Below the pieces are notes generated by a model. It was not told the origin of the DNA. It ran no database searches and worked only from the letters and a program-made list of their open reading frames with translations. Below are positions 26,111-33,720 of a stretch of DNA of 64,000 nucleotides, in pieces. Each line of letters opens with the position of its first letter. Position 1 is the stretch's first letter. This stretch comes from Bacteroidota bacterium (lineage in GTDB: Bacteria; Bacteroidota; Bacteroidia; UBA4408). The DNA lies in NCBI GenBank assembly GCA_016721765.1, contig JADKHO010000001.1:1104001-1168000 (forward strand), read 5' to 3'. Made by a program: the position numbers and the translations under genes.

Positions 26111-28219
26111 ATGCTTAAAAATTGGTTTTTTATTTTCTTCCTTTTCAGTGTATTCACTAGTGAAGCCCTTAGCAAAGATCTTCCTAAGGACGTTGTGCTG
26201 CTTAACGATAGCACCAATGAATACACTGTATACCAATCACTTTATTGGTATGAAGATAAGTCCGGAGAACTTGATTTTAAAGGAGCAAGCGACAGTGTGA
26301 ATAAACTGGCATTTAGCTTAAACGCAGGGAATGATGAACCCAATTTGGGATTTACGAACTCCTCGTTTTGGTTTAAGCTTAAGGTTAAAAACAACCTTAA
26401 GCCGCGCAAAATAATTCTTGAAATTCCATATCCATTTTTAAACCGGCTGGAGTTGTACGTTCCGGATTACAGAGGCGAATACCATTACATGCTGGTAGGT
26501 GATCATTTCCCTTTTTCGAAAAGGGAAATCATGCATAAGAATTTTTTATTTGAAATAGAATTCTGGGGAAACGAACAAAAAACAATTTATGCACACATTG
26601 TCTGCGACGGCGAAGCAACGAGTTTTCCCATTAGTATTTTAAAAACCCTTGAGTTAGCGAAAAGAGATTATACGCAACAAATTATACTTGGAATTTATTA
26701 CGGCATTTTGCTCTTCGCTATTTTTCTATCCATCTTTTTAGGCACATCGCTCCGAGAAAAATTAAATTTTTACTACTTGCTCTACATCTTAGGAATTGGG
26801 ATTTTTCAATTGTCATTGGATGGATTAGCCTTCCAATATTTATGGCCCAATAGCCCATGGATAGCCAATCACATTATTCCCATGTCGGGTTCTTTTGCAG
26901 TTTTTTTCCTACTCATATTTTCGCAACAATTACTGTATACAAAGAAGTATGCGCCCAAGATGCATAAACTACTTTGGGCAATTGCCTCCATTGATGGGGT
27001 ACTTCATTTTATGAGTTTGATTGATAATCCATTTTACTCACTGAGTTTAAAATCATTAAATTTTGTGGCATTAATTGCAAATGCTAGTGTATTAATTACA
27101 GCAATATTAGTGTACAAAAAGGAGTATCCACCTGCGCGCTATTTTCTAATCGCATTTTCCTTATTAATTCTTGGGGTGTTGACAGCGCTCTTGAAAAATT
27201 TTGGATTTTTTCCACGTGTTTTTATTACGGAATACGGCATCCAAATAGGGTCCTCCATCGAAATTATTTTTCTCTCTTTTGCTTTGGCAGAGCGGGTTAA
27301 AACACTAAAAGAGGAAAAACAACTGGTTCAGGAGTTGCTCGTGGAACAATTGCGCGAAAACAATAAATCGCAGATGGAATTAAATATTGAATTGGAAAAA
27401 AAGGTAAAAACACGTACCCTCGAAATTGAAGAACAAAATAAAATAATTGCCGATAAAAATAAAGACATTACAGATAGTATAAACTACGCAAAGCGCATAC
27501 AAGAAGCTATTCTCCCACGTGAAGGCACAGTGCACATCGGAAATCAAAACATGTTCATTTATTTTCGCCCCAGAGATATTGTGAGTGGCGATTTTTATTG
27601 GTATAGTGAAAAGCACAACAAAGTTGTAATAGCTGCGGTTGATTGTACCGGACATGGTGTTCCGGGTGCATTTATGAGTATGATAGGTTCTACTTTACTC
27701 AATAAGGTAGTGAACGACATGGGCGAAACATCTCCCTCAACTATCTTGCAGCAAATGGATGTGAATATTATGGAAGCCTTGAAACAGCGCGGCGAATTAA
27801 GTGCTAACCGCGACGGTATGGACATGAGTGTGTGCTGCATCGACTTTGAAAGAAAAAATCTACTCTATTCAGGCGCATCCCGACCGCTTTATTTGGTGCG
27901 CAATAGAGAGCTGTATGAATACAAAGGTTCTGCCTATTCTATTGGCGGTTACCTGGAAGGCAAAGAGAAAATTTTTGAAGACGATTCCATTCAATATTTA
28001 CCTAATGATATGGTGTATGTATTTTCGGATGGCTATGCCGATCAGTTTGGCGGGGAGAAGAATAAAAAATTCATGTCCAAAAATCTGCGTCAAATGTTTA
28101 TGGAAATTGCGCAGTTATCCTTGGAAGAACAAAAGGAAAAAGTACATAATAACCTTATCACCTGGATGGGTAAAAACAAGCAAATTGACGATATATTAGT
28201 TATTGGAATCAGACTGTGA
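26111..28219 (+). CDS. 7TM-DISM receptor with PP2C/SpoIIE phosphatase output
   Basis: This is a 702-residue membrane signalling protein. After a signal peptide (MLKNWFFIFFLFSVFTSEALS) comes a periplasmic 7TMR-DISMED2 beta-sandwich, with the typical F-x-N-S-S-F-W-F-K-L-K-V segment near residue 85. Seven transmembrane helices (about 195-405) follow, then a coiled coil (about 415-465) and a SpoIIE phosphatase domain (about 465-702). Metal-binding Asp residues are visible in SGDFYWY, AAVDCTGHGVPGA, SDGYADQFGG and IDDILVIGI. Such proteins convert an envelope signal into Ser/Thr dephosphorylation, usually in partner-switching control of sigma or anti-sigma factors. No such partner gene is adjacent. 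Its stop is one base from the convergent purH stop. Confidence 0.9.
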   Translation: MLKNWFFIFFLFSVFTSEALSKDLPKDVVLLNDSTNEYTVYQSLYWYEDKSGELDFKGASDSVNKLAFSLNAGNDEPNLGFTNSSFWFKLKVKNNLKPRKIILEIPYPFLNRLELYVPDYRGEYHYMLVGDHFPFSKREIMHKNFLFEIEFWGNEQKTIYAHIVCDGEATSFPISILKTLELAKRDYTQQIILGIYYGILLFAIFLSIFLGTSLREKLNFYYLLYILGIGIFQLSLDGLAFQYLWPNSPWIANHIIPMSGSFAVFFLLIFSQQLLYTKKYAPKMHKLLWAIASIDGVLHFMSLIDNPFYSLSLKSLNFVALIANASVLITAILVYKKEYPPARYFLIAFSLLILGVLTALLKNFGFFPRVFITEYGIQIGSSIEIIFLSFALAERVKTLKEEKQLVQELLVEQLRENNKSQMELNIELEKKVKTRTLEIEEQNKIIADKNKDITDSINYAKRIQEAILPREGTVHIGNQNMFIYFRPRDIVSGDFYWYSEKHNKVVIAAVDCTGHGVPGAFMSMIGSTLLNKVVNDMGETSPSTILQQMDVNIMEALKQRGELSANRDGMDMSVCCIDFERKNLLYSGASRPLYLVRNRELYEYKGSAYSIGGYLEGKEKIFEDDSIQYLPNDMVYVFSDGYADQFGGEKNKKFMSKNLRQMFMEIAQLSLEEQKEKVHNNLITWMGKNKQIDDILVIGIRL

Positions 28220-28220
28220 C

Positions 28221-29744
28221 CTAGTGTTTGAAATGACGCACACCGGTCATCACCATTGCCATTCCGTGCGCATCACAATAGCTTATGGATTCCTTATCCT
28301 TAATTGAACCCCCAGGTTGTATTACTGTTTTTATTCCTGCTCTATCTGCAATTTCAACACAATCCGGAAACGGAAAAAAAGCATCGCTGGCCATTACTGC
28401 TCCTTTTAAATCAAAACCAAAAGCTTTGGCTTTAGCAATTGCCTGATGCAGGGCGTCTACACGGCTGGTTTGCCCTACTCCACTAGCTAACAATTGTTTT
28501 CCCTTAGCTAAAACAATGGTATTGGATTTAGTGTGTTTTACAATTTTATTCGCAAACTCAAGGTCTAACAACTCCTCGGCTGTTGGAGCAACTTTGGTAA
28601 TCGTTTGCATATCCGCCGGCGTTTCCGTTCTTTGGTCCTTCTCTTGTTCAATTACGCCATTTAAAAGTGTTCGGAATGATTTTTCGGGAAGCGAAATATC
28701 ATTTTTTTGCAGTAAAATTCTATTGGGTTTGGCTTTCAATATTTCCAAACTCTCCCCCGAAAATGCAGGAGCAATTAGTACTTCAAAAAACAACTTGTTA
28801 ATTTCCGCAGCGGTTTCTTTGTCTACTTCACGGTTGCTAATCAAAACTCCTCCAAAAGCACTTACCGGATCTCCCGCTAAAGCAGCTTTCCAGGCATCAA
28901 CAAGTTTTTCGCGAGAGGCAATTCCACAGGCATTGTTGTGTTTTAAAATGGCAAAAGTGGGCGTTGTAAATTCCGACATTAAATTCACGGCAGCGTCTAC
29001 ATCGAGTAAATTATTATATGAAAGTTCTTTGCCGCTCAATTGTTTAAAAAGGGCATCCAAATTTCCATAAAAGACACCTTGTTGATGCGGATTTTCGCCG
29101 TAGCGAAGTACTTTGGCAGGTGAAACACTTTGTTTAAAGGCAGTGACTTTGCCGGCATTAAAATAATTAAAAATCGCACTGTCGTAATGTGAGCTAACCT
29201 GAAAAGCCTCTGTTGCCAATAACCTTCTTTCTTCGATGTCGGAAATTCCCTTTTTGAGGGTAAGCATATCGAGCAAAGTGGCATATTGCTGTTTAGAAGA
29301 AACAATTAAAACATCGTTAAAGTTCTTTGCTGCAGCGCGAATAAGTGAAATTCCACCAATGTCAATTTTCTCTATAATTTCTGCTTCGCTTGCACCGGAG
29401 GCAAGGGTTTCCTCAAAAGGATATAAATCCACAATCACCAGATCCATGCTTGGAATCTCGTATTCCTCCATCTGTGCCACATCACTATCTAACTCTCTTC
29501 GGCCTAAAATCCCTCCAAAAATTTTTGGATGTAAGGTTTTCACTCTTCCGCCTAAAATAGAAGGGTAAGTTGTTAAGTCTTCTACCGGTACCACCGGAAT
29601 ACCAAGCTTTTCAATAAAGGTTTGCGTGCCTCCCGTAGAGTACAATTGCACACCAAATTGGTGCAACGCTTGCACTATTGGTTCAAGATTATCTTTATAA
29701 AAGACAGAAATTAATGCATTTTGGATTTTTTTAGCTGAGGCCAT
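28221..29744 (-). CDS. purH: bifunctional AICAR formyltransferase/IMP cyclohydrolase
   Basis: This is a 507-residue cytosolic enzyme for the last two steps of de novo purine synthesis. The N-terminal MGS-like cyclohydrolase domain (about 1-125) shows LISVFYKD, YSTGGTQTF and GGRVKTLHPKIFGGIL. The C-terminal formyltransferase domain has KVLRYGENPHQQG, LKHNNACGIAS, SAFGGVLISNREV, and near the end ASDAFFPFPDCVE and VIQPGGSIKDKESI. Length is close to the family norm. No clear -7 box precedes the ATG at 29744, so it may rely on the upstream secreted-endonuclease transcript (51-nt gap) or on a weak promoter. Confidence 0.97.
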   Translation of the reverse strand: MASAKKIQNALISVFYKDNLEPIVQALHQFGVQLYSTGGTQTFIEKLGIPVVPVEDLTTYPSILGGRVKTLHPKIFGGILGRRELDSDVAQMEEYEIPSMDLVIVDLYPFEETLASGASEAEIIEKIDIGGISLIRAAAKNFNDVLIVSSKQQYATLLDMLTLKKGISDIEERRLLATEAFQVSSHYDSAIFNYFNAGKVTAFKQSVSPAKVLRYGENPHQQGVFYGNLDALFKQLSGKELSYNNLLDVDAAVNLMSEFTTPTFAILKHNNACGIASREKLVDAWKAALAGDPVSAFGGVLISNREVDKETAAEINKLFFEVLIAPAFSGESLEILKAKPNRILLQKNDISLPEKSFRTLLNGVIEQEKDQRTETPADMQTITKVAPTAEELLDLEFANKIVKHTKSNTIVLAKGKQLLASGVGQTSRVDALHQAIAKAKAFGFDLKGAVMASDAFFPFPDCVEIADRAGIKTVIQPGGSIKDKESISYCDAHGMAMVMTGVRHFKH

Positions 29745-29795
29745 TTTACTAATGAGTATCGTGTGATAGCGTTGTTTCTTAGAGTTAATGAGTGC

Positions 29796-31472
29796 TTACT
29801 TTATCAAAATCAATTTCTTGAATTTGCTTTTGTTTCCGGCCATCAATCGGCAAATATACATGCCTTGGCTTAAGCCCGATAAATCAAGTTGAGTTGTGTT
29901 TTCATCTGCTGACAATTGCTTTGAATAAACCATGTTTCCCAATCGATCATAAAGCAAAATGAATCCGGATTCTCTTGCGTCCAACTGATAATTCAATGTG
30001 CTTAATCCGTTTGTTGGATTTGGAAATAATTCCATTTCAGTACCTAAAGCTGTTTCTCCTTTTGAGTTAGGAAAAACCCCCAATGGCAATTGATGAAAGT
30101 TAGCAAAAATGGGCACCTGAACGGTGGAAAGGCCTGCGATATCGGTATCAAAATTTAAATACTCAAAAAGCGAATCTGCATTAAGTGTATTGATATTAAT
30201 TTTAATGTTTAAAGCATCTCCGGGAAGCAGTGTGACATTGCTACCTGTTCCGTTTACAAAATTCAAAATGGCAGGATTGGTCACATTTAAATTTGTAAAA
30301 TTAACTGTTGTATTTCCTTTGTTTACAATTACATAATTGTATAAGTAATTTGTTGCCGGAGTCAAAAATCCATAGTCAATCATGGAGTCGGTTAGGTCAA
30401 TACTAGCAACTGCAGCCGCAACAGAGGTATTTGAAATGGAAGAAATTCTATCCACCAATTGCGGGTAATCAATAAAGGGATTGTAATTGTGTTGGAATGA
30501 ATGAATGTCGGTATTGCGTTTGCGTTCAATAGTTGTAGGAGGGAATGCATGCAGCCAATAACGCAAGGTCGATTCTTGGGTGGTTAAAAAACCCTGATAA
30601 TTTTGGTACCTTACCACAAAATAAAACATGGCCCGCGCCACTTCTCCTTTATGTGAATCGCGTGGTTCAAAGAAAGGTGTTTTAAACATAGAACCTCCAT
30701 CCGACCATGTTGCCAATGAATCTACCACATCCCCAAATCGAAAGCTATTGCGCACATTGTTTGCATTGTCATCTGTTGGATACAAGTGAAATAAATCGGA
30801 AACCATAGGTTCGGCACTTGAAAAATAACCTTGAGGATAAGTATGCTCGGTATTAAAACTAAATGCGCTCTGGCAATTGCTGCGACTGGTGTATCCAACT
30901 GCATTTCTTCCGGTATACACACATTCAAGTGTATTGGAGGCAGCCCCTTGACCATTCACTTTTTTGTTGTCGATATTCATAAACATTTTGTCGCGCGCTC
31001 CATTGTAACCCAATTGCGTGTATCCTCTACCTGTAATGGCTTGTAAAGTATCTTTTAGGGTTTGTTCTGAAATGTTTTCGGTATGACTGTAATAGGTTTT
31101 TGAGTATTTCCCTTGGCCTAAAATATTTACAGAAACATTGCCTCTATGTGAATTATTAAGCAATACCATTTCAACATTGTGTGCCACGTTATGTAGCGGA
31201 CTAAATTTTACCCAAATGGATTTGGATGCAAATGGAGCCAGAGTAAATACACTGTCGCGAACCGAAAAAGGGATACTGCCATATACTTTGTAAAAGCGTA
31301 TGCCGCTCACCTCCACAGCTGTGGAACCGGGGTTTGTAACGCTAATCAACAAACTGTCGGGAGCATTTTCGAAGGTGTTTCCAAAGGTGAGTTGATTTTG
31401 TGAAACGTTTAGGATTTGTGAAAAAAGGGTGTTGCCCCAAAAAGAGAGGAGCAAAAGGAATTTATAACGCAT
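29796..31472 (-). CDS. secreted endonuclease I family protein with T9SS domain
   Basis: This is a 558-residue exported nuclease. A signal peptide (MRYKFLLLLSFWGNTLFSQ) is followed by an ASH-like beta domain (about 20-115). The endonuclease I domain (about 120-350) has FNTEHTYPQG, DLFHLYPTDDNANNVRNS, FEPRDSHKGEVARAMFYF and an RKRNTDIHSFQHNYNPFID block, all typical of secreted NucA/EndA-like endonuclease I enzymes. A second beta domain and a T9SS sorting domain (ELFPNPTNGLSTL, ILLYDRLGNMVYS, GMYICRLMAG, ILIK) complete it. It likely degrades extracellular DNA for nutrients. The ATG at 31472 follows a promoter box by 13 nt. Confidence 0.88.
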   Translation of the reverse strand: MRYKFLLLLSFWGNTLFSQILNVSQNQLTFGNTFENAPDSLLISVTNPGSTAVEVSGIRFYKVYGSIPFSVRDSVFTLAPFASKSIWVKFSPLHNVAHNVEMVLLNNSHRGNVSVNILGQGKYSKTYYSHTENISEQTLKDTLQAITGRGYTQLGYNGARDKMFMNIDNKKVNGQGAASNTLECVYTGRNAVGYTSRSNCQSAFSFNTEHTYPQGYFSSAEPMVSDLFHLYPTDDNANNVRNSFRFGDVVDSLATWSDGGSMFKTPFFEPRDSHKGEVARAMFYFVVRYQNYQGFLTTQESTLRYWLHAFPPTTIERKRNTDIHSFQHNYNPFIDYPQLVDRISSISNTSVAAAVASIDLTDSMIDYGFLTPATNYLYNYVIVNKGNTTVNFTNLNVTNPAILNFVNGTGSNVTLLPGDALNIKININTLNADSLFEYLNFDTDIAGLSTVQVPIFANFHQLPLGVFPNSKGETALGTEMELFPNPTNGLSTLNYQLDARESGFILLYDRLGNMVYSKQLSADENTTQLDLSGLSQGMYICRLMAGNKSKFKKLILIK

Positions 31473-31485
31473 GTTGTTTTTTTTA

Positions 31486-31493
31486 CAAATGTA
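31486..31493 (-). promoter_or_regulatory. -7 promoter box (TACATTTG)
   Basis: This minus-strand TAnnTTTG element lies 13 nt before the ATG of the secreted endonuclease. It marks the longer upstream reading frame as promoter sequence. Confidence 0.6.
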
Positions 31494-31523
31494 CGGATTC
31501 TCGTCAGCAATGCCCATAATGAT

Positions 31524-31531
31524 TACCTTCG
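31524..31531 (+). promoter_or_regulatory. imperfect -7 box (TACCTTCG)
   Basis: One mismatch to TAnnTTTG, ending 4 nt before a GTG start. The near-leaderless layout resembles glyQS and thiL, which is the main reason to believe it. Confidence 0.35.
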
Positions 31532-31535
31532 GGGG

Positions 31536-32597
31536 GTGAAAAAAAATTTTATAATTGTTGGGCAGGGAATTGCAGGGTCGGTGCTTTCTTTTTTATTGAT
31601 GCAGTGCGGAAAAACGGTGCTGGTGATAGACGAGAATAAAGTGTTTACCGCATCAAAAGTGGCAGCCGGATTATACAATCCAATTGTGTTTAAGCGCATC
31701 GTAAAAAGTTGGATGGTGGATGAAGTGCTGCCGGCGACAAACCAAATTTACGCTGAAATGGAACAGCTTTTTAAGCTTAAATTTCACCACAAGCGCTCCA
31801 TTGTGAAGCTATTTGTTTCTGAAGAGGAACGAACCTTCTGGTTATCAAAAGCGACTCAGCCCGAATTAGCTCCTTACTTAACGAATGCAACAGATGCACA
31901 GTACATGTTGGAGGAAATTCAAAATAATTTTTCATGTGCATTTGTAAAGCAATCGGGGAATGTAGATATACCGGTAATGCTGGAAGGGATGAAAGAATAC
32001 TTGATATGGAAAGGTGCTTATAAGCAAGAAAAGTTCGATTTTAATGATTTAAAGCTGAATTCTGAAAGCGTAACCTGGAAGGATATTGAGGCACAAAAAA
32101 TTATTTTTTGTGAAGGCTATCACGCCACAAGGAACCCCTATTTTAGCTACCTGCCTTTTTTGCTCACCAAAGGAGAAGTGTTAATTATTCGCATTAAAAA
32201 TTACAACACTGAAAATGTGGTGAACAAGGGTGTTTTTATCATGCCATTGGGCAACGATTTATATAAAGTTGGTGCCACCTACGAATGGAATGACCTTAGT
32301 GAATTTCCAAGCGAAAAAGGCAAAAGCGATTTACTTTCTAAATTGCAGCATGTATTGAAAATTCCTTTTGAAATTGTGGAACACCAGGCCGGTATAAGGC
32401 CAACTGTGAAAGACCGAAGACCGCTCTTAGGCATCCATCCAAAACATGCACAAATAGGAATTTTTAATGGAATGGGGACCAAAGCAATTTTGCTTGCACC
32501 TTATTTTGCGCAACAATATGTAGCTTTTTTAGAAGGTAATTGCGAATTGCATCCCGAGGTGGATATAAAGCGCTATGCAACTTTATGGAAAGACTGA
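31536..32597 (+). CDS. FAD-dependent oxidoreductase (DAO family)
   Basis: This is a 353-residue cytosolic flavoprotein of the D-amino-acid oxidase/glycine oxidase (DAO) superfamily. The N-terminal FAD-binding motif is IIVGQGIAGS, followed at the second strand by VLVIDE. AAGLYNPIVFKR resembles the substrate-side helix of the ThiO/MnmC-type group. The C-terminal flavin contact reads QAGIRPTVKDRRPLLG and then GIFNGMGTKAILLAP. The start is a GTG, since no in-frame ATG precedes the Rossmann strand. Its substrate is unknown. It sits between a divergent secreted nuclease and a convergent AtpI-like gene, 2 nt away. Confidence 0.85.
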   Translation: MKKNFIIVGQGIAGSVLSFLLMQCGKTVLVIDENKVFTASKVAAGLYNPIVFKRIVKSWMVDEVLPATNQIYAEMEQLFKLKFHHKRSIVKLFVSEEERTFWLSKATQPELAPYLTNATDAQYMLEEIQNNFSCAFVKQSGNVDIPVMLEGMKEYLIWKGAYKQEKFDFNDLKLNSESVTWKDIEAQKIIFCEGYHATRNPYFSYLPFLLTKGEVLIIRIKNYNTENVVNKGVFIMPLGNDLYKVGATYEWNDLSEFPSEKGKSDLLSKLQHVLKIPFEIVEHQAGIRPTVKDRRPLLGIHPKHAQIGIFNGMGTKAILLAPYFAQQYVAFLEGNCELHPEVDIKRYATLWKD

Positions 32598-32599
32598 AG

Positions 32600-32968
32600 C
32601 TACTTTACCTGACTTTTAAACAGTTGGTAGGTTTCAAAGGAAGTGTACACAAAATACAGCATTAAAAAATGGAGCACAAACACTTTCCCTCCGGGTGGAC
32701 GGTTCATTAAAAACACGACAATAAACATCAGGTAAGCTAATAGTTTTATTGTGGTGATAGCCATAAAGGAGCGCACAAAAACTTGTGGACTTTTTTTAGC
32801 TGATTGGGTTAAGAAATAATGAATCGCAGCGGTGGTGGCAATAAAAAATGCGAGTGCATACCAAGTTAAATTATTCCTGAAATTAGCTGGCCCGTAGTTG
32901 TTCCAAACAAAAAGCAATGCTGCTACAATAAAGGATAGCAGGAAAAGTCGGATATAAAATTTTTGCAT
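32600..32968 (-). CDS. small membrane protein of the ATP-synthase leader cluster
   Basis: This is a 122-residue protein with four predicted transmembrane helices: about 7-22, 36-52, 67-87 and 94-112. It has the dispersed pattern of the uncharacterised membrane protein that Bacteroidota place between atpZ and atpB, and resembles AtpI in size and topology. It is the third gene of the run bactofilin, AtpZ, membrane protein. No ATP synthase subunit gene follows: the next gene is a convergent oxidoreductase 2 nt away. A role in Fo c-ring assembly is inference from the usual context. Confidence 0.6.
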   Translation of the reverse strand: MQKFYIRLFLLSFIVAALLFVWNNYGPANFRNNLTWYALAFFIATTAAIHYFLTQSAKKSPQVFVRSFMAITTIKLLAYLMFIVVFLMNRPPGGKVFVLHFLMLYFVYTSFETYQLFKSQVK

Positions 32969-32986
32969 TACAGAGGCTCGAAAGGA

Positions 32987-33214
32987 TTATTTTTTCTTGA
33001 GAAAGTCTTTTATAAAGTACCAAATGGCACCTCCAACAGCAACCAATGTTAGCACTAAGGTAAAAACCGGAAATGGGGTTGCCAGTAATTTATCCAGGTA
33101 TTTGCCTCCAAAAACGCCCGCCAACATAATGGCAAGCATTTGAATACCCATACCGGAATACTTTGCGTAATCAGGCAATTTTTTCGGCTTTTTCTCGCTC
33201 TTGTTTGTCGGCAT
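32987..33214 (-). CDS. AtpZ/AtpI family protein
   Basis: This is a 75-residue membrane protein with two transmembrane helices (about 22-40 and 47-67) joined by a short loop. Its cytoplasmic basic N-terminus reads KSEKKPKKLPDYAKYSGMG. The G-x-Q-M-L-A-I-M-L-A-G-V-F-G-G-K-Y-L-D-K segment is the hallmark of AtpZ, the small partner of AtpI near F1Fo ATP synthase operons; it has been linked to ion transport for the complex. Its start lies 44 nt inside the bactofilin gene, which indicates translational coupling. Confidence 0.8.
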   Translation of the reverse strand: MPTNKSEKKPKKLPDYAKYSGMGIQMLAIMLAGVFGGKYLDKLLATPFPVFTLVLTLVAVGGAIWYFIKDFLKKK

Positions 33215-33596
33215 TTAACATGTTTTTTACCATGCCGCCCATGCTACATGAGCCCATAAAGTTGGCTCCGGGTTCGATAGATAATTTGCTGGCAATAATA
33301 TCACCAATGAGGTTTGCAGTAGCCTTTAACGATAAAATTTCGGCCACACTGATATTTCCTGAAATTTTTCCGGAAACATCGGCATTTTGACACACAATTT
33401 CACCCTCAATATTTCCGGTACTACCAATTACAACTTTGCCTTTGGAGCTTACCGATCCAATCACAGTGCCATCCACACGAATATCTCCGTTAGAAATAAC
33501 TTCTCCATTAATAATGGTACCCGCTCCAATTAAGTTGATGGAACTGGTATTGAGGTCGTTATTCTTTCCCATCAGGTTACGATTTTTGTTAAACAT
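33171..33596 (-). CDS. bactofilin (polymer-forming cytoskeletal protein)
   Basis: This is a 141-residue bactofilin that self-assembles into filaments on the inner face of the membrane. The core (about 20-118) is a right-handed beta-helix of short repeats: G-T-I-I-N-G-E-V, D-I-R-V-D-G-T-V-I-G-S-V, K-V-V-I-G-S-T-G-N-I-E-G-E-I, A-D-V-S-G-K-I-S-G-N-I. Gly and Asn sit at the turns, as in the DUF583/CcmA family. N- and C-termini are short and disordered. It heads the AtpZ cluster; bactofilin genes are found at this place in other Bacteroidota ATP synthase loci. The promoter box is 38 nt upstream. Confidence 0.88.
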   Translation of the reverse strand: MFNKNRNLMGKNNDLNTSSINLIGAGTIINGEVISNGDIRVDGTVIGSVSSKGKVVIGSTGNIEGEIVCQNADVSGKISGNISVAEILSLKATANLIGDIIASKLSIEPGANFMGSCSMGGMVKNMLNADKQEREKAEKIA

Positions 33597-33634
33597 TTTT
33601 TCTAGTAATTTAATTCTTAACTAATTGAGAAGCT

Positions 33635-33642
33635 CAAAGATA
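33635..33642 (-). promoter_or_regulatory. -7 promoter box (TATCTTTG)
   Basis: This minus-strand TAnnTTTG element lies 38 nt before the bactofilin ATG and should drive the three-gene cluster. Confidence 0.55.
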
Positions 33643-33720
33643 GTATTTTCAATTAAAAGAGTACCGTTTTAACCCTAATTGGCAATTTTGGACAGTAAAC
33701 AAGGCTTTTTTGTCGCCCTT

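Noticed and set aside
28516..29070. 184-codon plus-strand open frame
   Set aside because: It lies wholly antisense to the conserved purH coding sequence and has low-complexity Ser-rich translation with no homology pattern.
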